This document shows positions 63,326-64,000 of a DNA stretch of 64,000 nucleotides, piece after piece. The notes under the pieces were generated by a model, which worked only from the letters and a program-made list of their open reading frames with translations, made no database searches and was not told the origin of the DNA. The stretch lies in the NCBI RefSeq assembly GCF_001598335.1, contig NZ_BCYT01000010.1:32052-96051 (forward strand), written 5' to 3'. This DNA is from Sphingobium abikonense NBRC 16140 (lineage in GTDB: Bacteria > Pseudomonadota > Alphaproteobacteria > Sphingomonadales > Sphingomonadaceae). Positions within the stretch are counted from its first letter, which is position 1, and every line of letters begins with the position of its first letter. The position numbers and the translations under genes are program-made.

Positions 63326-64000
63326 CAGACCGACATTCTCCGGTAAAAGGGAAGCCGTGTCGTCCTGCCGGTCGTTAGCCTAAAACCGCCGTCGCCAAAT
63401 TCCAGCGTGATGACGAGCGGCAGCCCGGTCCCACCTGTCGCTTCCCAAAGTCCGTCCGCCAATGGCACGAGCTTGTAGGTCGTGGAACCCATCGGGCTGC
63501 CCAGGACAAGCTGTGCCGCCCCGTCCCCCGTTTCGATCAATATGCTGGCGGTGAGGGATGCCGCTTCGTTCTCATAATCGCCAATGATCGACCGCACGTC
63601 GGCGCCGGTCGAAAGCGCAAGCCGTTCGAGTTGGTCGACCTTGCCGAATTCGCTGACCGTCAGAACATCACCTCCCGCATCGAGCGCGATCGTCATGTCG
63701 GTCGGCAGGATCGGGAGGCTGAGCAAGCCGTCTGCGTGGGTTCGCGCGGGCAGCGTGATGGCCCCGATCGCAACCATCTGGGCGCCGTCCTTGTCGGCCA
63801 GCCGCATCACGCGGCCGGTCGCGCGGGAATGATATATTCCTGTCGCCGCCGGGCTTGTCCTCCCCTCGGGGATTGGGGGAAGGTCCGCTATGCACAGGTC
63901 TATGATCGAGTCGGCAAGGCCATAGCCTTCTAGACTGCTGCGTCCATTGGACAGGATCACGATGTCGAGGCCAGCCGCCGGGATCTTCACCATTTGTGTT
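63325..64000 (-). CDS. D-aminopeptidase-like serine hydrolase (5' end beyond window)
   Basis: The visible 225 residues are the C-terminal part of a serine hydrolase. Only the end of its beta-lactamase-type domain (around VILSNGRSSLEG) is seen, followed by two beta-rich domains (from about ATGIYHSRATGRVM to the end). The layout resembles D-aminopeptidases of the DmpA-unrelated, beta-lactamase-fold class (catalytic domain plus domains B and C); I cannot confirm this without the N-terminus. The frame continues past 64000. It overlaps the MFS start at 63325 and is first of the visible operon. Confidence 0.65.
   Translation of the reverse strand, partial: TQMVKIPAAGLDIVILSNGRSSLEGYGLADSIIDLCIADLPPIPEGRTSPAATGIYHSRATGRVMRLADKDGAQMVAIGAITLPARTHADGLLSLPILPTDMTIALDAGGDVLTVSEFGKVDQLERLALSTGADVRSIIGDYENEAASLTASILIETGDGAAQLVLGSPMGSTTYKLVPLADGLWEATGGTGLPLVITLEFGDGGFRLTTGRTTRLPFYRRMSV

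Overview
The window reads as chromosomal DNA of a sphingomonad-type alphaproteobacterium (Sphingobium, Sphingomonas or Novosphingobium relatives). Evidence is the high GC, dense ATGA-overlapping operons, large TonB-dependent receptors (TBDRs) paired with glycoside hydrolases, a FecI/FecR system, and a Ku/LigD repair operon. I see no rRNA, tRNA, CRISPR array, complete insertion sequence or prophage. The genus is an inference from gene content, not a database match.

Region 1 (1-9932) is a mostly minus-strand accessory catabolic island: SDR oxidoreductase (cut by the window edge), SnoaL/NTF2-like protein, TetR regulator, TesB-type thioesterase, Rieske oxygenase alpha subunit, enoyl-CoA hydratase, a thiolase-like protein without the nucleophilic Cys, a DUF35 OB-fold protein without zinc-ribbon Cys, and a CaiB/BaiF CoA-transferase. 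Plus-strand ThuA-like and xylose-isomerase-like TIM-barrel genes follow. The logic is CoA activation, ring oxidation, hydration, C-C cleavage and CoA release; the substrate is unknown. Three near-identical promoter/operator modules (748-790, 4531-4570, 9037-9085), all facing the minus strand, tie the island together.

Region 2 (9956-16475): a secreted GH2 beta-galactosidase, then a MarR regulator divergent from hmgA-fahA (homogentisate to fumarate plus acetoacetate).

Region 3 (16668-22791): ECF sigma factor, FecR anti-sigma factor, a TBDR with a signalling (STN) domain and a secreted PHP-type phosphoesterase, apparently one surface-signalled uptake system.

Region 4 (22905-30214): ku, an MgtC-like membrane protein and ligD in one operon, followed by a GT4 glycosyltransferase and an amylo-alpha-1,6-glucosidase. 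Then come, on the minus strand, ilvD and a VOC protein.

Region 5 (32677-42278): an alpha-glucan utilisation locus: GH97, cytoplasmic GH13 alpha-glucosidase, secreted GH13 amylase and TBDR on the minus strand, with a divergent LacI regulator.

Region 6 (42309-48109): sulfate activation operon cysD-cysNC-cysQ, divergent from a LuxR-type regulator and a DUF2520 Rossmann protein. Region 7 (48130-51942): secreted GH31 and Tat-exported GH1 glycosidases. A gene-poor 1.4 kb gap follows, with a possible decayed TBDR 3' end.

Region 8 (53363-64000): MarR regulator and a three-subunit PaoABC-like molybdenum hydroxylase; a winged-helix protein of unknown function behind a perfect 13-bp inverted repeat; then a minus-strand operon with a D-aminopeptidase-like serine hydrolase (cut by the edge), an MFS transporter, a membrane-anchored beta-lactamase-family hydrolase and a threonine aldolase.
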